Source of the DNA: Theristus sp. LFF4_11
Taxonomy: Eukaryota; Nematoda; Chromadorea; Monhysterida; Xyalidae
Reading direction: 5' to 3'
Assembly: GCA_030248135.1 (NCBI GenBank)
Contig: JASANC010004348.1
Coordinates: forward strand, 1 to 64,000
Length of the DNA: 64,000 bases
In this document: positions 10,901 through 20,703 of the stretch, one piece after another
How positions within the stretch are numbered: position 1 is the stretch's first letter
Layout of the letters: every line of letters starts with the position of its first letter
Translations under genes and position numbers: made by a program
The notes under the pieces: generated by a model
Told to the model about the DNA's origin: nothing
Seen by the model: only the letters and a program-made list of their open reading frames with translations
Databases searched by the model: none

Positions 10901-13900
10901 CAAAAAAACGACATTAAACAAGCACAAAAACCATTTTCGTCATGTTTTTGAAATTTGCAGAAACCAAATTTCATTTGCAGAAATTTTTTATCAAATTTCT
11001 GCAAATTGCAGAACCGAATTTTTGAAAAAAAAACCTAGACACACACACACACACATACACACACACAAACACATGGACACACAAGCACAACGGCGCACGT
11101 GTGAGCCTGCGTGCGCGTGTTTGTTTGTGCAAATGCATGCAACATTGCTGTGTTATAATAAGCGTAGGAATGGGACTTCTCTGCACAGCCGGACGAAATT
11201 ACTCACGAAAAAGTAATAATAGTTTTACTGGTTTTACTGTATGAACAAAGTTCCACCATTTCTCCAGGTCTAATGACCCTCGGAGAGCTGTTCGAAGAGC
11301 TGCACCGTCTGCGGCGACCGACCACTGCGGTTCGCCGGTGTTCCGCCGAAATCATCCAACTGCCACGTGACCAAGTTCATTTCCACGATTTCCTCTATGA
11401 CTTTCATCGGATGCGCTTCAATTCGACAAAGTACAGTCAGTTTTTGCATGCGTTTCCTCGATTATTGTTTGTTGAGTTTTCTTCGAGAGAGACTCAGTAA
11501 TAAATTCAGCACACTTTGGGTATAATGATTGGCTGCATCCAACTGCTACGCGAGCCAATCAGTGAGCCAAATCGGTAAGCAACCAATCAACTGATTGGCT
11601 TTTGTGATTTACAGTTCGATGCACCTCAAGAAACGTGCTAAAATTGAAGACACTTTGCAAGCGCCCATTGCGAAAGGTCACGGCATGAAAACGGATGTGA
11701 AGAAGGGAATGGGAAAAACCACATGAAGAAGGGCACGCGAAACAATTTTTTATCGGGTGGTCATTTCAACTTTTTTACGTTGACATTTTGCCGTATGCAT
11801 TGTTCGTCAAGTGAATTTGGTTCTGCTTGTGCTACATTTTTGAAACAAAAATAACGAAATCAACGAAAATAATGGGAGTGCGCGGTCTTCAGAGCAGTAC
11901 TTTATATAACCAACACGTCCCTGTCTCAGGTCACCCTTTCATGTGCTCGTGCACACGCGCAACAGTGATCGCCAATCGAAGTTGATTTGGTCACTTGAGA
12001 AGGTGTCCATGCAGTCACCGGAGAAGTTCCACTACGTCATGGCCGGATATGTGCGTTTTAGTTTGTGCGATTTTGTTTCAGCTTAGTTGCGACATAATTT
12101 TCAATCATTCTAGAAATTCTAAAGGAGCACTGGAAGCTACAAAAAGAAACACAAATAAAGATTTAGCTGTGTGCTTAGCTATCTAATTGCTGTTTCAGAA
12201 CTTGTTTCATTGGTGCCGCCTGGTCCAATTTTATGCCAAAACACAGAACAGAACAGCAAGAGGTTCTTTGACAAACCGTGTGTACCACCAATGAAAGTCG
12301 CAGACTCAACTAACAAACCCACTGGTACACACTGCGCTGTGGTAATACCATATTCCCTGTGTGTTTGTGGTTGCTGTGTGTGTGCCAGTGTGTTTGTTTG
12401 ATTTTTGACTTTTGTGGTTGTACAAAGCACTAAAGGTTTCAAGAGACGCTAATCTCTCGAATATGCCAGGATCCGTCGCCGGGCGACATGGAGCAATTGC
12501 GCATGCGCTATTTGAACTTCACGACGTTCCATCTGCTGCAGCGTGACAGCAAACAGCTGCGCTACGTCGAACGTGCCTTCCAACGTGACACCGACAAAAC
12601 CATCAGTGACGAGCGAGCGCTGCCGGTTCGTTGTTGGAACTCTCACGCATTCTTCTTGTGTAATGTGCTTTTCCATTGAGAAAAAAATACGCAACGTTTT
12701 ATGAGACACGTGAAAAGGGGCATTCATGGAGCTTGGAAGCGCTGGCGTCACGTTCGCTACGCATTCATGAAGCAAAACATCGCAGCGTCACGTGCTGAAG
12801 TGACGCCTAGTGCATGAATGCGCCTTAAGATGCGGTGAGAGCGGCAAGTAGTTGTTCGATTGTGCAACAATAAATACTGTTGTGTCATAAACAAAGTGCG
12901 CTGTCTTCAGAGCATAGGAATAGGAACTCCACATAATACATGCTTAATTGGTTGGTATGACCAAATGGTGATCAAGTGAAGATCAAATTTCCGTTCTTTG
13001 ATCCTGAAAAGAAACCAACCAAGCACCAACCAGCATAATGATTGCGCCATACTGTGCCAGATCGAGGCCGCACTGCGGCACGACGCGTTGGAGGTCGCGA
13101 TCAGTGCGGTCGCTGCTGCGGAACACCGAGGCACCGTGAACGTCTCAAAGTTGTACTATCGCGGTCGATTCGTGAATTTCGGTGCACCCGGCATCTATTG
13201 CGACCCGCGTGAGGACCCGTCGCGACCGTACCGTCAGTTTCGGCCGTTCGTCTACGGTCGCGAACTGAGCACCGCAATCAGACAGGTGCGGTCTCTCTGT
13301 TGTGACCGCGTTTTTTCTCTATTTATTCAGAATCGAATCTTGTGAGATCAGAGACTGCGGTGTACCATGGAGAGCGATTCCCGCAAACCGGCGGTCTTGC
13401 GCGGGATTTTTAGCTCCGACAGAGCGACAAGGCGGGAACAGCTCAAGATTAAACGACCGCTTCTCGTAGTCCCTCTGTGCCATCGGACGGTTCTGGTTGA
13501 TGACAAAGAGGAAACAATGGGCGCACAAAACATTTTTTTCCAATTTCGTTCTTGATTGAACTGCAACAGCGGTACATTTTCCCCGCGCACGGGTGTTTCA
13601 ACCGACACCGCAACACAACAACGGTGCACCGCGGTACACCACACCGTCGCGCGAGTATGCCACACTGTGCGTACAGATGCACTAATTTTTAAAAAGCAAA
13701 CGCAATGGGAATGCCAATGCATTATTTTGCCTTGAACACCGACAAGTACATGGTACAACTCGAAAGATTACTGTCTCTTGATTCCATCCGTTTCTCTAGG
13801 TCCAACTTGACTCCAGTCAAACCTTGACTGGACCGATTGAGTTCGATGCGCGAGGCGTCCGAAAGAACTACAAGGTCGGTGTGGTCGACGTCACGTACGA

Positions 13901-14210
13901 CCACGGCGAACCGACTGCTACTGAACAGGTTGGCGAACTCTAAATTATAGGGAATCAGCTGATTGGTTGGTGCATGTTTTCTGTGCAGGCATTGCTGTGG
14001 GTTTGGTTTGCACAGAAAGTTGGTTTTGTTGGTGAAACCGCAATAACAGCACGTGGCGCAACAACCCGCGAAGCCGAACCTAACGACCGTTTCATCCATT
14101 CACAGGTGTACGAATGGTCCTCCGCGCGAGGCTTTGCGACGATTTTGGAGCAACCGGAGCCGGTCGTCGTCAATCGCAGCAACCTTTTTTTCAAAGTGAC
14201 CACCGTGATG
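7929..14210 (+). CDS. Grik: Kainate receptor exons 1-10: signal peptide and amino-terminal domain
   Basis: Exon 1 begins at an ATG that gives a hydrophobic leader ([17 protein letters not shown]) and ends GTGAGT. Exons 2-4 align with the start of GluK amino-terminal domains: [12 protein letters not shown]...[23 protein letters not shown], then [10 protein letters not shown] and [21 protein letters not shown]. Exon 5 gives [14 protein letters not shown]. Exon 6 gives [12 protein letters not shown], matching the TEYYHYIF strand. Exon 8 gives [13 protein letters not shown] and a segment equivalent to the W-x-x-G-T region. Exon 9, with [13 protein letters not shown], matches the LTGRIxFN motif, and exon 10 gives [13 protein letters not shown] just before S1. 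All junctions in the block are phase-consistent. The second exon could start at 8402 or 8468 instead of 8486, but 8486 gives the family length. Confidence 0.88.
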
Positions 14211-17200
14211 GTAAAACGAGTTTACCACGATTCGAAAAAAACACCACAAGGCGCTATGCGTCAATAAAAACTGCGTCGTGAGAGTCTCTTGGGCAAACGG
14301 AATAATGCTAATCGCTGATTTCAAAGTCTTCAATTTAATTTTCAACACACGTTTCAATTTTACATGGATTTTTTCAATGTCTAATAGTGCCAAACTGTGG
14401 ACTTTTTCAATTCTGTCTTTCTCATACCGTCAATCTGAAAAAAATCACATTATTTGAGTTGACCACACACACAACGGCTATTTCCAGTAAGAAATAAAAA
14501 AACTGTCGAAAAGGCCAGTTCTTCATAAAACGCAATCATCATTTGAGCTGCGTTTAATTCGTCTGGAAACAAAGTCCTCGTTTTGCCTCTGCAGTCCTAC
14601 CCGTTCACAATGCCAAAGGACGACAAAAAACCGATGCCCGGCCAGTTCAAGGGCTACGTCATTGATCTGGTGCAGATGCTCTCGGAGGTTATGCACTTCG
14701 ACTACACGATCGAGTTGGTGAAGGACACCAAGTTCGGCAGCGTCAATCAGGGCGACAATAAAACCTGGAACGGAATGATCGGAGAGGTGCTCAGGGAGGT
14801 AAGTCGCTAGGAAAAAAACCGACTTTGTCACTTTGGTCAGTTAGATATTTCGGTAAATTGGTAAAACTCGTTCTATGACAAGTGAGCGCAAGTTTAGTAG
14901 CCCCGTTTTCTCTGTGCCGCTTTGAGTCGCCGTGCTATTATTGCATGTTGTCATTACATAAAACAGCATACAGTTTTATGATGCAGTAACACAATTTCAA
15001 CAAGAATTTTTCCACCAATAGGAGGCCGATTTCGCGGTCGCCCCGCTGAGCATCACGCACGCGCGCGAGCGAGTCGTCGACTTCAGCGTTCCGTTCATGA
15101 CGACCGGCATTTCGATCATGATGAAGAAACCGGATCGCGCCGAAAGCAACATCTTCTCGTTCCTGCAGCCGTTGCACGCCTCTGTATGGCTGTGCATCGT
15201 GCTCTCTTACGTCGGGGTTGGTCTTGGGGAGAATTTTCTAGGCGAGCTTTTTTGGTCCGGTGTTTACTTTCGGTCCCTGAGGTTGGTTTCGCGGATTATT
15301 TGTTAGGCCCAGCTTTTTTGCTCCGGTCCACTGTCGGTCACTTTTGGCAGTTTTGAATTCCATGCGTCAAGTGTATGAAACTATATGAGCACGGCTAGCA
15401 CAAACCAAGCAACCCGAGATTCAATTGACCATTAAACAGTAACTTTGTCGTATCATGGTCATCAGATACCAGCTCATGCATGTGCAACTCATTGTGAAAC
15501 AGCTGATTGCCATTAAAAACCTCGTTTTCTTTCATGTGTCTTGCGTGATCTACCTGGTGGCGCGCGTCAGTCCGAACGAAACGGTCACGCACGATCTCGG
15601 CGAGGAAGAGCCGACGCACAAGATCGGTCTCGAGTTCAGCGTCTACAATTGTTTCTGGTTCACGTTGGCCGCACTTCTCCAGCAGGGTACCGATCTGGCA
15701 CCAAGGTTTGGTTTTCGCTCAGCACGATTCGATTTTTTGATTTCGATTTATTGTCTGAAAACGATTTGTTGTCGTTGTGAAAACCACCCTCGCAACGTTT
15801 TCACGCAACGTTTCTGACCGCTGCACCGCGATAGTCGAAATAAGCGTCGACTCAACAAATCTACAAATTGTTCAGCTACTACTGGTAGCTCAACATAATT
15901 AGTAGTGCACGTTTTTCGCTTCCACGCATATTCTGTTATTTTTGTGCAGCTTTTCACTTTTACTGTTTCTGTGTTCCGAATTGTTGCGCGATGGTTTTCT
16001 CCAGCTGTTGTTTCGAAATACGTGTAATAGGAGTGAACTTCTCCATGATCGGGACTTTCTCAAATCTCATCAATTAAGGTACCGTGCGACGGTGTGGGCA
16101 CCAATGTGCGCTGCCCCTCAAAACCGGTGTGCAGTGCGCAAAAAAATTACGAGGGTGGCATTTATGGCGACATATCGGTTTGAGGGCTGTGCACCACTAT
16201 TTTGAGGGCTGTGCACCATTTCCAAGGCAACCGGTGCCAGTGAAGCAAAGCTCACGAAGTTTCTCCTTGCGGGATGTGTACACCGGTTTTGAGAACTGCG
16301 CACATCCGGTACCCCACACCGTCGCACGGGTATGGTTCCGTGTCATCATGCAAATATGCCCGTTTTTCTTTCTTCGTCAGTGCAAACAGCAAGCGGCTCG
16401 TGTACTATTCCGGCCCGCGAAATTCCGGCCCGTAGAATTCCGGCCCGCTCATTCCGGCCCGAAGAATTCCGGCCCGAAGAATTCCGGCCCGGAGAATTTT
16501 CGCCAGCAAGAACAATATTAAACCACACGAAGTGATTTTTGGTAGCCGGAATTCTTCGGGCCGGAATGAGCGGGCCGGAATTCTTCAGGCCGGAATTAGC
16601 GGGCCGGAATTGTACCCCCCCCCCGCCACAGCAAGCAGCTTGTGCACATGATTTCATCAGCAGATCAGTGAGCGGGCGTGTCGCGAGTGCCGCCTGGTGG
16701 TTCTTTGCGCTGTTGATGGTCGCCTCCTACACGGCCAACTTGACGGCGTTCTTGACGGCGGAACAGTTGACCACCGGCATCAACTCCGTCGACGATCTAG
16801 CGAGACAGCGACGCGTCAAATACGGCATACAGAAGGGCGGCTCGACCGAGCAGTTCTTTCGGGTTCGGGGCCGTTCTGGATTGTTTGTGTGTGTTTCATC
16901 TGTGGAATGTTTTTCAAATACGAAGCACACACGGATTTATTTCGGGAAAAAAACCCTCACGGTACATCTCGGCTCCGGCTGGCTTACCACCTTTGTCCGG
17001 GGCAGGACAAGAATGAAGCTTGAGGGCGGACTGCCTTGAGATCCTCTGACATCCGTGATCTGAGCCCGAGTCCCGAGTTCAGTTTCTGACCCACTACTGT
17101 GTGCCCGTACGATCAGTGTGGTGGGCGAGTCATAAACCGCCATATGCGTGATGAACATACATTGCAGCAAATCGTAAAAAAAATGCATGGCGGGTTTTAA

Positions 17201-18889
17201 TGGTCCACTAGAGAATTATCGTTTCCATTTCCTGTGTCAACAACAATGTTTTTTTTTGTGTTTTCAAGCGCTCTTCGGTGCCGGTGTACCAGCGCATGTG
17301 GAACTACATGAAAAGCGAAGTTCCGTCAGTGTTCACGAACAGCTACCAAGAAGGCATCGAACGTGTCAGGCATTCCAAGGTAAGCAAGTGGACCCCCGTT
17401 TTGTCTGGTGCGCACTGCTACGTTTTCTATCTACAGTATGGCCGAATAAATATGGCAGTCTCATTCAAGGCGAGATTAGTCGCAGACTAGGAGTTTCCTT
17501 TCTCAAAAATCATAAGATATCCGCCAATCGAGTGTGCAAAGGTAGAAATAATGAACAAAATAGCGCGAATTACCAATTAATTTTTAGAAACATGTAAAAT
17601 TTGACACGCAGTTGGGTTTCTGAACAACTTTTATCTTTCATTCAAATTTCGCGCGCTCCTTGCACCCTGAAAAAAGCTGCCATGTTTAAACGGTCATACT
17701 GTACGTTTTTTCTCTCCGCACACAATGCTGCGTCCAGGCCGAAAAACAATAGAATAGCGGGCGGGCTTTCAGCACGTACTGTCAATTTTGAAAAAGAACT
17801 GACATTGTTCTTAGGGTTTTCCGTGACTGAACATAATCAGAAAACTCATCATTCATACAAACTGGCAAAGCAATAAAACCGATTACACTATTTCTGGTAT
17901 TGGATCTCACACTTATTACTTTTCCGGGAATAAATGCAGGGTCGCTACGCATTCATGCTGGAGGCCACCGCGAACGCGTACATCAGCACACGGAAGCCGT
18001 GCGACACGATGCGAGTTGGTGAACTGTTGAACGCCGTCGGCTACGGTATCGCAGTGCGATTCGACTGGCCGTACACGTAGGTTGTGCAAAGGGCAATGCA
18101 AAAACTGAACACCGAGAAATTCATTCACCTGTATAGAAAATCAAACAAACCTCAAATACTCGAAATGCTTCAATCGGATCGTTATGTCGTTTTTTCGTTT
18201 GCGTTTCAGCATAGCTTTTTTCATCGTAATTGAGAGTTTATATGGGCACTGTTCTCCTCTAAAGATCTGCAGAAGTCTAGAAGAAAACATGTATTGTCGA
18301 AAACGCAACATTCCTTTTGAGAACTATTTCCATTGTCAAAGAGTTGCGTTCTGTTTTCTACGAGTAGTGTGTCTTGTACAAAAAATGGCGTTTTCATTCA
18401 GGCGCGACTTGAACTTGGCGATTCTCGAGTTGAAGGAACGCGGTAAACTGAAGAAACTGGAGAACAAATGGTGGTATGACATGGCGCAGTGTGAAATGGG
18501 CGGCTCGGTAAGTTACAAATAGCGGGCACCAACCGCTTCGGGCATTTTTTTTATTTAACGTGTTCTCTCTGAATCTTAAAATGTATGTTTCTGCATCTCT
18601 GCATCGGCAGCACTCCACTCGATCTGATCTGCATATCACACACATAAGCAGTCGTCAGCAACAACACACGTTTCACTCGGCAACTGCATCCTATACCCGT
18701 TATCCCATACCCGTTCAGGACGACGGCGCCGCGTCGTCGATGTCAATGAACAGCGTCGTCGGCGTGTTCTACGTTCTGTTCGTCGGCATGCTCGCTGCGA
18801 TGTCGGCCGCTGCTTTCGAGTTGGTCGTACGGAAGCGACGCGTTCGCGACGTGCCGCCACCAGCCAGTGCGACCTCGCGGTACATGTGA
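7929..18889 (+). CDS. Grik: Kainate-type ionotropic glutamate receptor subunit (about 905 aa, 18 exons)
   Basis: Exons: 7929-8079, 8486-8638, 8892-8986, 9124-9286, 11268-11430, 11966-12050, 12470-12625, 13061-13285, 13800-13928, 14106-14210, 14595-14798, 15022-15216, 15536-15705, 16664-16862, 17269-17379, 17940-18076, 18402-18507, 18719-18889. Phases agree throughout and the total is 2718 nt. The protein has a signal peptide, an amino-terminal domain, S1, M1, pore loop M2, M3, S2 and M4, followed by a short basic tail. It would be a glutamate-gated cation channel subunit at the plasma membrane, probably synaptic. GluK-like features include GISIMMKKP after S1 and FFRRS, aligned with FFKKS of GluK2. 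The length is that of vertebrate GluK subunits. Least certain are the starts of exons 2, 13 and 18: exon 13 lacks an AG acceptor, and exon 18 has an alternative in-frame acceptor at 18610 that would add 36 residues. Confidence 0.93.
9293..9671. repeat. GATCCGGGGT minisatellite
   Basis: About 35 tandem copies of a 10-11 bp unit close to GATCCGGGGT and GATCCGGGTGT start 6 bp after the donor of receptor exon 4. Variants (GATCCGAGGTGT, GATCCTGGGT, GATCCGAAGT) are interspersed with hints of a higher-order order. Both strands are open in several frames because of the repeat, giving false ORFs rich in Pro, Ser, Asp and His. Confidence 0.95.
9931..11035. mobile_element. Candidate transposon remnant with imperfect inverted ends around a hAT-like fragment
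   Basis: The left flank (9931-10035) reads CCTGGGTTTTTTTTTGCAG followed by several TTTGCAGAA words. The right flank (10958-11035) in reverse complement reads CTAGGTTTTTTTTTC with the same TTTCTGCAAAT words. Both ends are bordered by CA-rich microsatellite. The transposase-like pseudogene at 10330-10713 lies between them. The whole sits in the receptor intron between exons 4 and 5. No clear target duplication was found. Confidence 0.4.
10330..10713 (+). pseudogene. Decayed hAT-like transposase C-terminal fragment
   Basis: The plus-strand frame from about 10322 gives [20 protein letters not shown] then [12 protein letters not shown] before a stop. This resembles the pattern of hAT transposases just before the dimerisation domain (FxxxLxxNLxxRF...L.A..IF). 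In another frame the coding sense resumes after a stop at 10486 with [19 protein letters not shown] and ends [17 protein letters not shown] with a stop at 10711-10713. The frameshift and stop codons mark it as dead. The family call rests on motif memory only, so it is tentative. It lies in an intron of the glutamate receptor, in the same orientation. Confidence 0.4.
11038..11080. repeat. CA microsatellite
   Basis: An (AC)n-type run with minor interruptions, at the right edge of the transposon-like segment in receptor intron 4. A similar imperfect CA run lies near 9885-9930. Confidence 0.8.
12714..12828. mobile_element. MITE, GGGGCATTCATGAA family, third copy
   Basis: Left end AAAAGGGGCATTCATGGAGC; right end TAGTGCATGAATGCGCCTT. 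Inner inverted words are GGCGTCACGTTCG and GCAGCGTCACGTGC. It is placed in the receptor intron following exon 7. Confidence 0.7.
13931..14000. mobile_element. Left end of AATCAGCTGATTGGTTGG-family MITE
   Basis: GAACTCTAAATTA at 13936-13948 followed by AATCAGCTGATTGGTTGG is the left end of the complete element at 37150-37345. It begins immediately after the donor of receptor exon 9. A matching right end is not present, so the copy is truncated. Confidence 0.6.
14595..15705 (+). CDS. Grik: Kainate receptor exons 11-13: S1, M1 and pore loop
   Basis: Exon 11 (14595-14798) gives [20 protein letters not shown] and WNGMIGEVL. Exon 12 (15022-15216) gives [20 protein letters not shown], which holds the Thr and Arg that bind the glutamate alpha-carboxylate in the family, then the start of M1 ([12 protein letters not shown]). 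Exon 13 resumes with [12 protein letters not shown] and carries the pore loop [17 protein letters not shown]. The Q/R-site codon is the CAG at 15680-15682, so the genomic state is Gln, which in AMPA and kainate channels means calcium permeability and polyamine block. The junction between exons 12 and 13 is abnormal: family alignment places it at 15216/15536, where the intron would read GT...AT. The nearest upstream AG (15501-15502) is in frame but adds 11 residues inside M1. Confidence 0.85.
15217..15535 (+). other. Non-canonical intron within M1 of the kainate receptor
   Basis: The donor side reads GGG|GTTGGT. The acceptor side required by alignment with GluK (YxGVSCVLF) falls after CTCGTTTTCTTTCAT, a strong pyrimidine tract ending in AT rather than AG. 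No AG exists between 15503 and the aligned codon. Using AG at 15501-15502 keeps the frame but lengthens M1 with [11 protein letters not shown]. Confidence 0.5.
16078..16336. mobile_element. MITE, CCGTGCGACGGTGTGGG family
   Basis: It lies in the receptor intron 15706-16663. The left end, GGTACCGTGCGACGGTGTGGG, is matched by the inverse CCCACACCGTCGCACGGGTATGG at the right end. Inside are repeats of TTTGAGGGCTGTGCACCA. A related copy lies at 20211-20353, and a related end lies near 13622-13661. Confidence 0.65.
16410..16612. repeat. Inverted array of a GAATTCCGGCCC minisatellite
   Basis: The left arm (16410-16500) has six copies of a unit close to GAATTCCGGCCCG. The right arm (about 16548-16610) has four copies of the complement, CGGGCCGGAATTC. 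Between them is a spacer of about 48 bp. The transcript could fold into a long GC-rich hairpin that ends about 50 nt before the acceptor of the M3 exon. Confidence 0.85.
16664..18889 (+). CDS. Grik: Kainate receptor exons 14-18: M3, S2, M4 and tail
   Basis: Exon 14 gives [14 protein letters not shown], then M3 with [15 protein letters not shown], the conserved gate motif. It continues with NSVDDLARQ and GGSTEQFF, aligned with the GATxxFF segment that binds the ligand. Exon 15 gives the [15 protein letters not shown] region. Exon 16 has YAFMLEAT, whose Glu binds the glutamate amino group. Exon 17 gives [16 protein letters not shown] and NKWWYDM, the end of S2. Exon 18 encodes M4 ([20 protein letters not shown]) and a short tail, [19 protein letters not shown]. 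The S2-M4 linker has normal family length if exon 18 starts at 18719. The acceptor of exon 14 is a CAGCAG tandem; use of the first AG would add one Ser. Confidence 0.9.
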
Positions 18890-19003
18890 CTCGATGATTG
18901 TGTGACTGCGCGCGTTGTTGTTTCTTTGATTTCGAGGCAGTCTTACTGTTTATTAGTCAAGCTAAACAAGATGTCCGGATCGGTGCAGCAAAACGCCGAC
19001 TAT

Positions 19004-19080
19004 AGCGGCATTCAAGGAGCGTTATTAGTGACGCGTAGCTGTGTAACATAGCTACGCGATCACTAAATACTGCTAACAAA
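19004..19080. mobile_element. Short MITE related to the GGGGCATTCATGAA family
   Basis: A palindromic 75-bp segment with TATAGCGGCATTCAAGGAGC at one end and inner arms TGACGCGTAGCTGTG and CATAGCTACGCGATCA. It is located just after the receptor stop codon, probably in the 3' UTR. Confidence 0.5.
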
Positions 19081-19086
19081 ATCACT

Positions 19087-19092
19087 AATAAA
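19087..19092 (+). terminator. Candidate polyadenylation signal of the kainate receptor
   Basis: AATAAA lies 198 nt after the stop codon and directly abuts the transposon that begins at 19094. It could have been supplied or displaced by that insertion. Confidence 0.4.
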
Positions 19093-19093
19093 G

Positions 19094-19535
19094 TACCGTA
19101 TTACCTCTAATAAACCCCCATGGGGGTTTATTTCTTCAGCGACTTCTGGGGGTGGGGGTTTATTTTTGGGGGGGGGTTATTTTGGGGGGGTTTATTTGGA
19201 AATCATTTTTAGGGGTGGGCAAAATGGCAAAAATACCTTCCATGGAAGGAAGGAAGTCGCAGAAACTTCTACTCTACATAGAAATTTCCTTTTACATCAG
19301 CCTTTTGTAATTAAATTACCAATAACTCATCCCTTTGGTGCCTTTGGTATTCAACAATGTCACTGCATTCAGCCACTGAATTCGCTGGGTATGTGTTTCA
19401 AACAGGTTACAATAATCCCCCATGGGGGATTATTTTTGGGGGGGGGGATTATTTGGAAACTTGTCGAGGGGGTGGGGGTTTATTTTTGGTGGGGTTTAAT
19501 TTTGGGGGGGGGGGTTTAATAGAGGTAATACGGTA
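19094..19535. mobile_element. Non-autonomous element with ends TACCGTATTACCTCTA, copy 1
   Basis: The left end, TACCGTATTACCTCTAATAAA, is the inverse of the right end, TTTAATAGAGGTAATACGGTA. A TA at each edge would fit a Tc1/mariner-type TA target duplication. The interior has long G runs next to CCATGGGGG and a central section shared, in inverted orientation, with the copy at 45331-45720. No coding capacity is seen. It lies between the receptor 3' end and the CABIT gene. Confidence 0.75.
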
Positions 19536-20210
19536 TTGTCACTTTGATTTCCGGAACAACAACACCCGGATATCTGTTCGGCCACTTGGTTTTTTTAGAG
19601 TGGTACAGTCAACCTAACGAAACATATGCAATCTATCGCTTGAATCTGGTATAACCAATCAAATAGATTCAGTTTAAAAATAGTCAACCCATCAGCTATT
19701 GCGTCAAGCCACAAGGTTGAAAATACGTCATGAGTTATGGGTTTATAGATGTCGCATTGTTTATAGATTACACCAAATCACCGCATGTGGTTTGTTCTGA
19801 CTGTACGTTTTTTAGTTGTAACGCATCGACACTTTTTAAATTTTATACTCTGATTTGTACACACTGGTTTTTATTCAGTTTAAGACGACTGTTTTTTCTC
19901 TCAAAATCTCATGCATATGGTCAGAAACTGTTCTGTGCTTTGTACCATCATCTTCGCCCATTCCAACTGCATGTCCAACACGTTTTATTATTTAAAATAA
20001 CAACTTTTTTGACTAATTTCGTTCAATGAACCAAAAAATGAAGATAAAATGAAAACAACAAAAATCACAGCAGATATGCGCGGTTTAGGATAGCAAAAAA
20101 AGCAAAAAACCACGTCATATAAATAAGACCAAAACTGTACAAATGAAAAACGAAAAAAACAGTTTGCAGCAGTGAAACTTGGGTTCTGAACGGGGGGCAG
20201 TTAAAAAGAG

Positions 20211-20353
20211 GTAAACATAGTACGTCGCAAGAACGCACAGCCCTCAAACCGGTGTGTCGCCAAAATGCCACCGCCAACGTTCTTGCGGGCTGCACACCGG
20301 TTTCGAGGGCTGCACACATTGTGGCACCCCACCCACACCGTCGCGCGGGTATG
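20211..20353. mobile_element. MITE, CCGTGCGACGGTGTGGG family, second copy
   Basis: The right end, CCCACACCGTCGCGCGGGTATGG, matches the right end of the element at 16078-16336. Inner words CAGCCCTCAAACCGGTGTG and CACACCGGTTTCGAGGGCTG form an inverted pair. The left end is not clearly preserved. Confidence 0.5.
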
Positions 20354-20578
20354 GTCGGCAGTACAGTGTAGAAACGGAGAAACTGAATCTTGACGGGGCA
20401 GTATAATACAAGGCGTGCTACACAGCTCAAAGCGCGACCATCGTTTTGTTTCTGTTTTTGCATCGGTCGCAATTCAAAATTTCAAAGACAACCATGATGG
20501 ACCGAAAATCATCTGATGAAAGCGTTTTTTTCTACAGTCCAACGGCAGAACAGTTCAAATAGACACCACAGGATAATG

Positions 20579-20584
20579 TTTTAT
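20579..20584 (-). terminator. Candidate polyadenylation signal of the CABIT gene
   Basis: On the minus strand AATAAA lies 120 nt after the stop codon of the CABIT protein. The rest of 19536-20703 has no recognisable gene. Confidence 0.5.
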
Positions 20585-20703
20585 TTTGTTTCCTCGAGTG
20601 AGGTTAGGTTTTGCACGCACAACAAAACGTGCACGAATACCAGGAGAACCACTCGATCGACAGTGCACCATCTAAAGTCACCGAAAAAAACGCACTCCAA
20701 GGA

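Noticed and set aside
16346..16657. Open frames across the GAATTCCGGCCC array
   Set aside because: Produced by the repeat unit; intronic, with no start context or homology.
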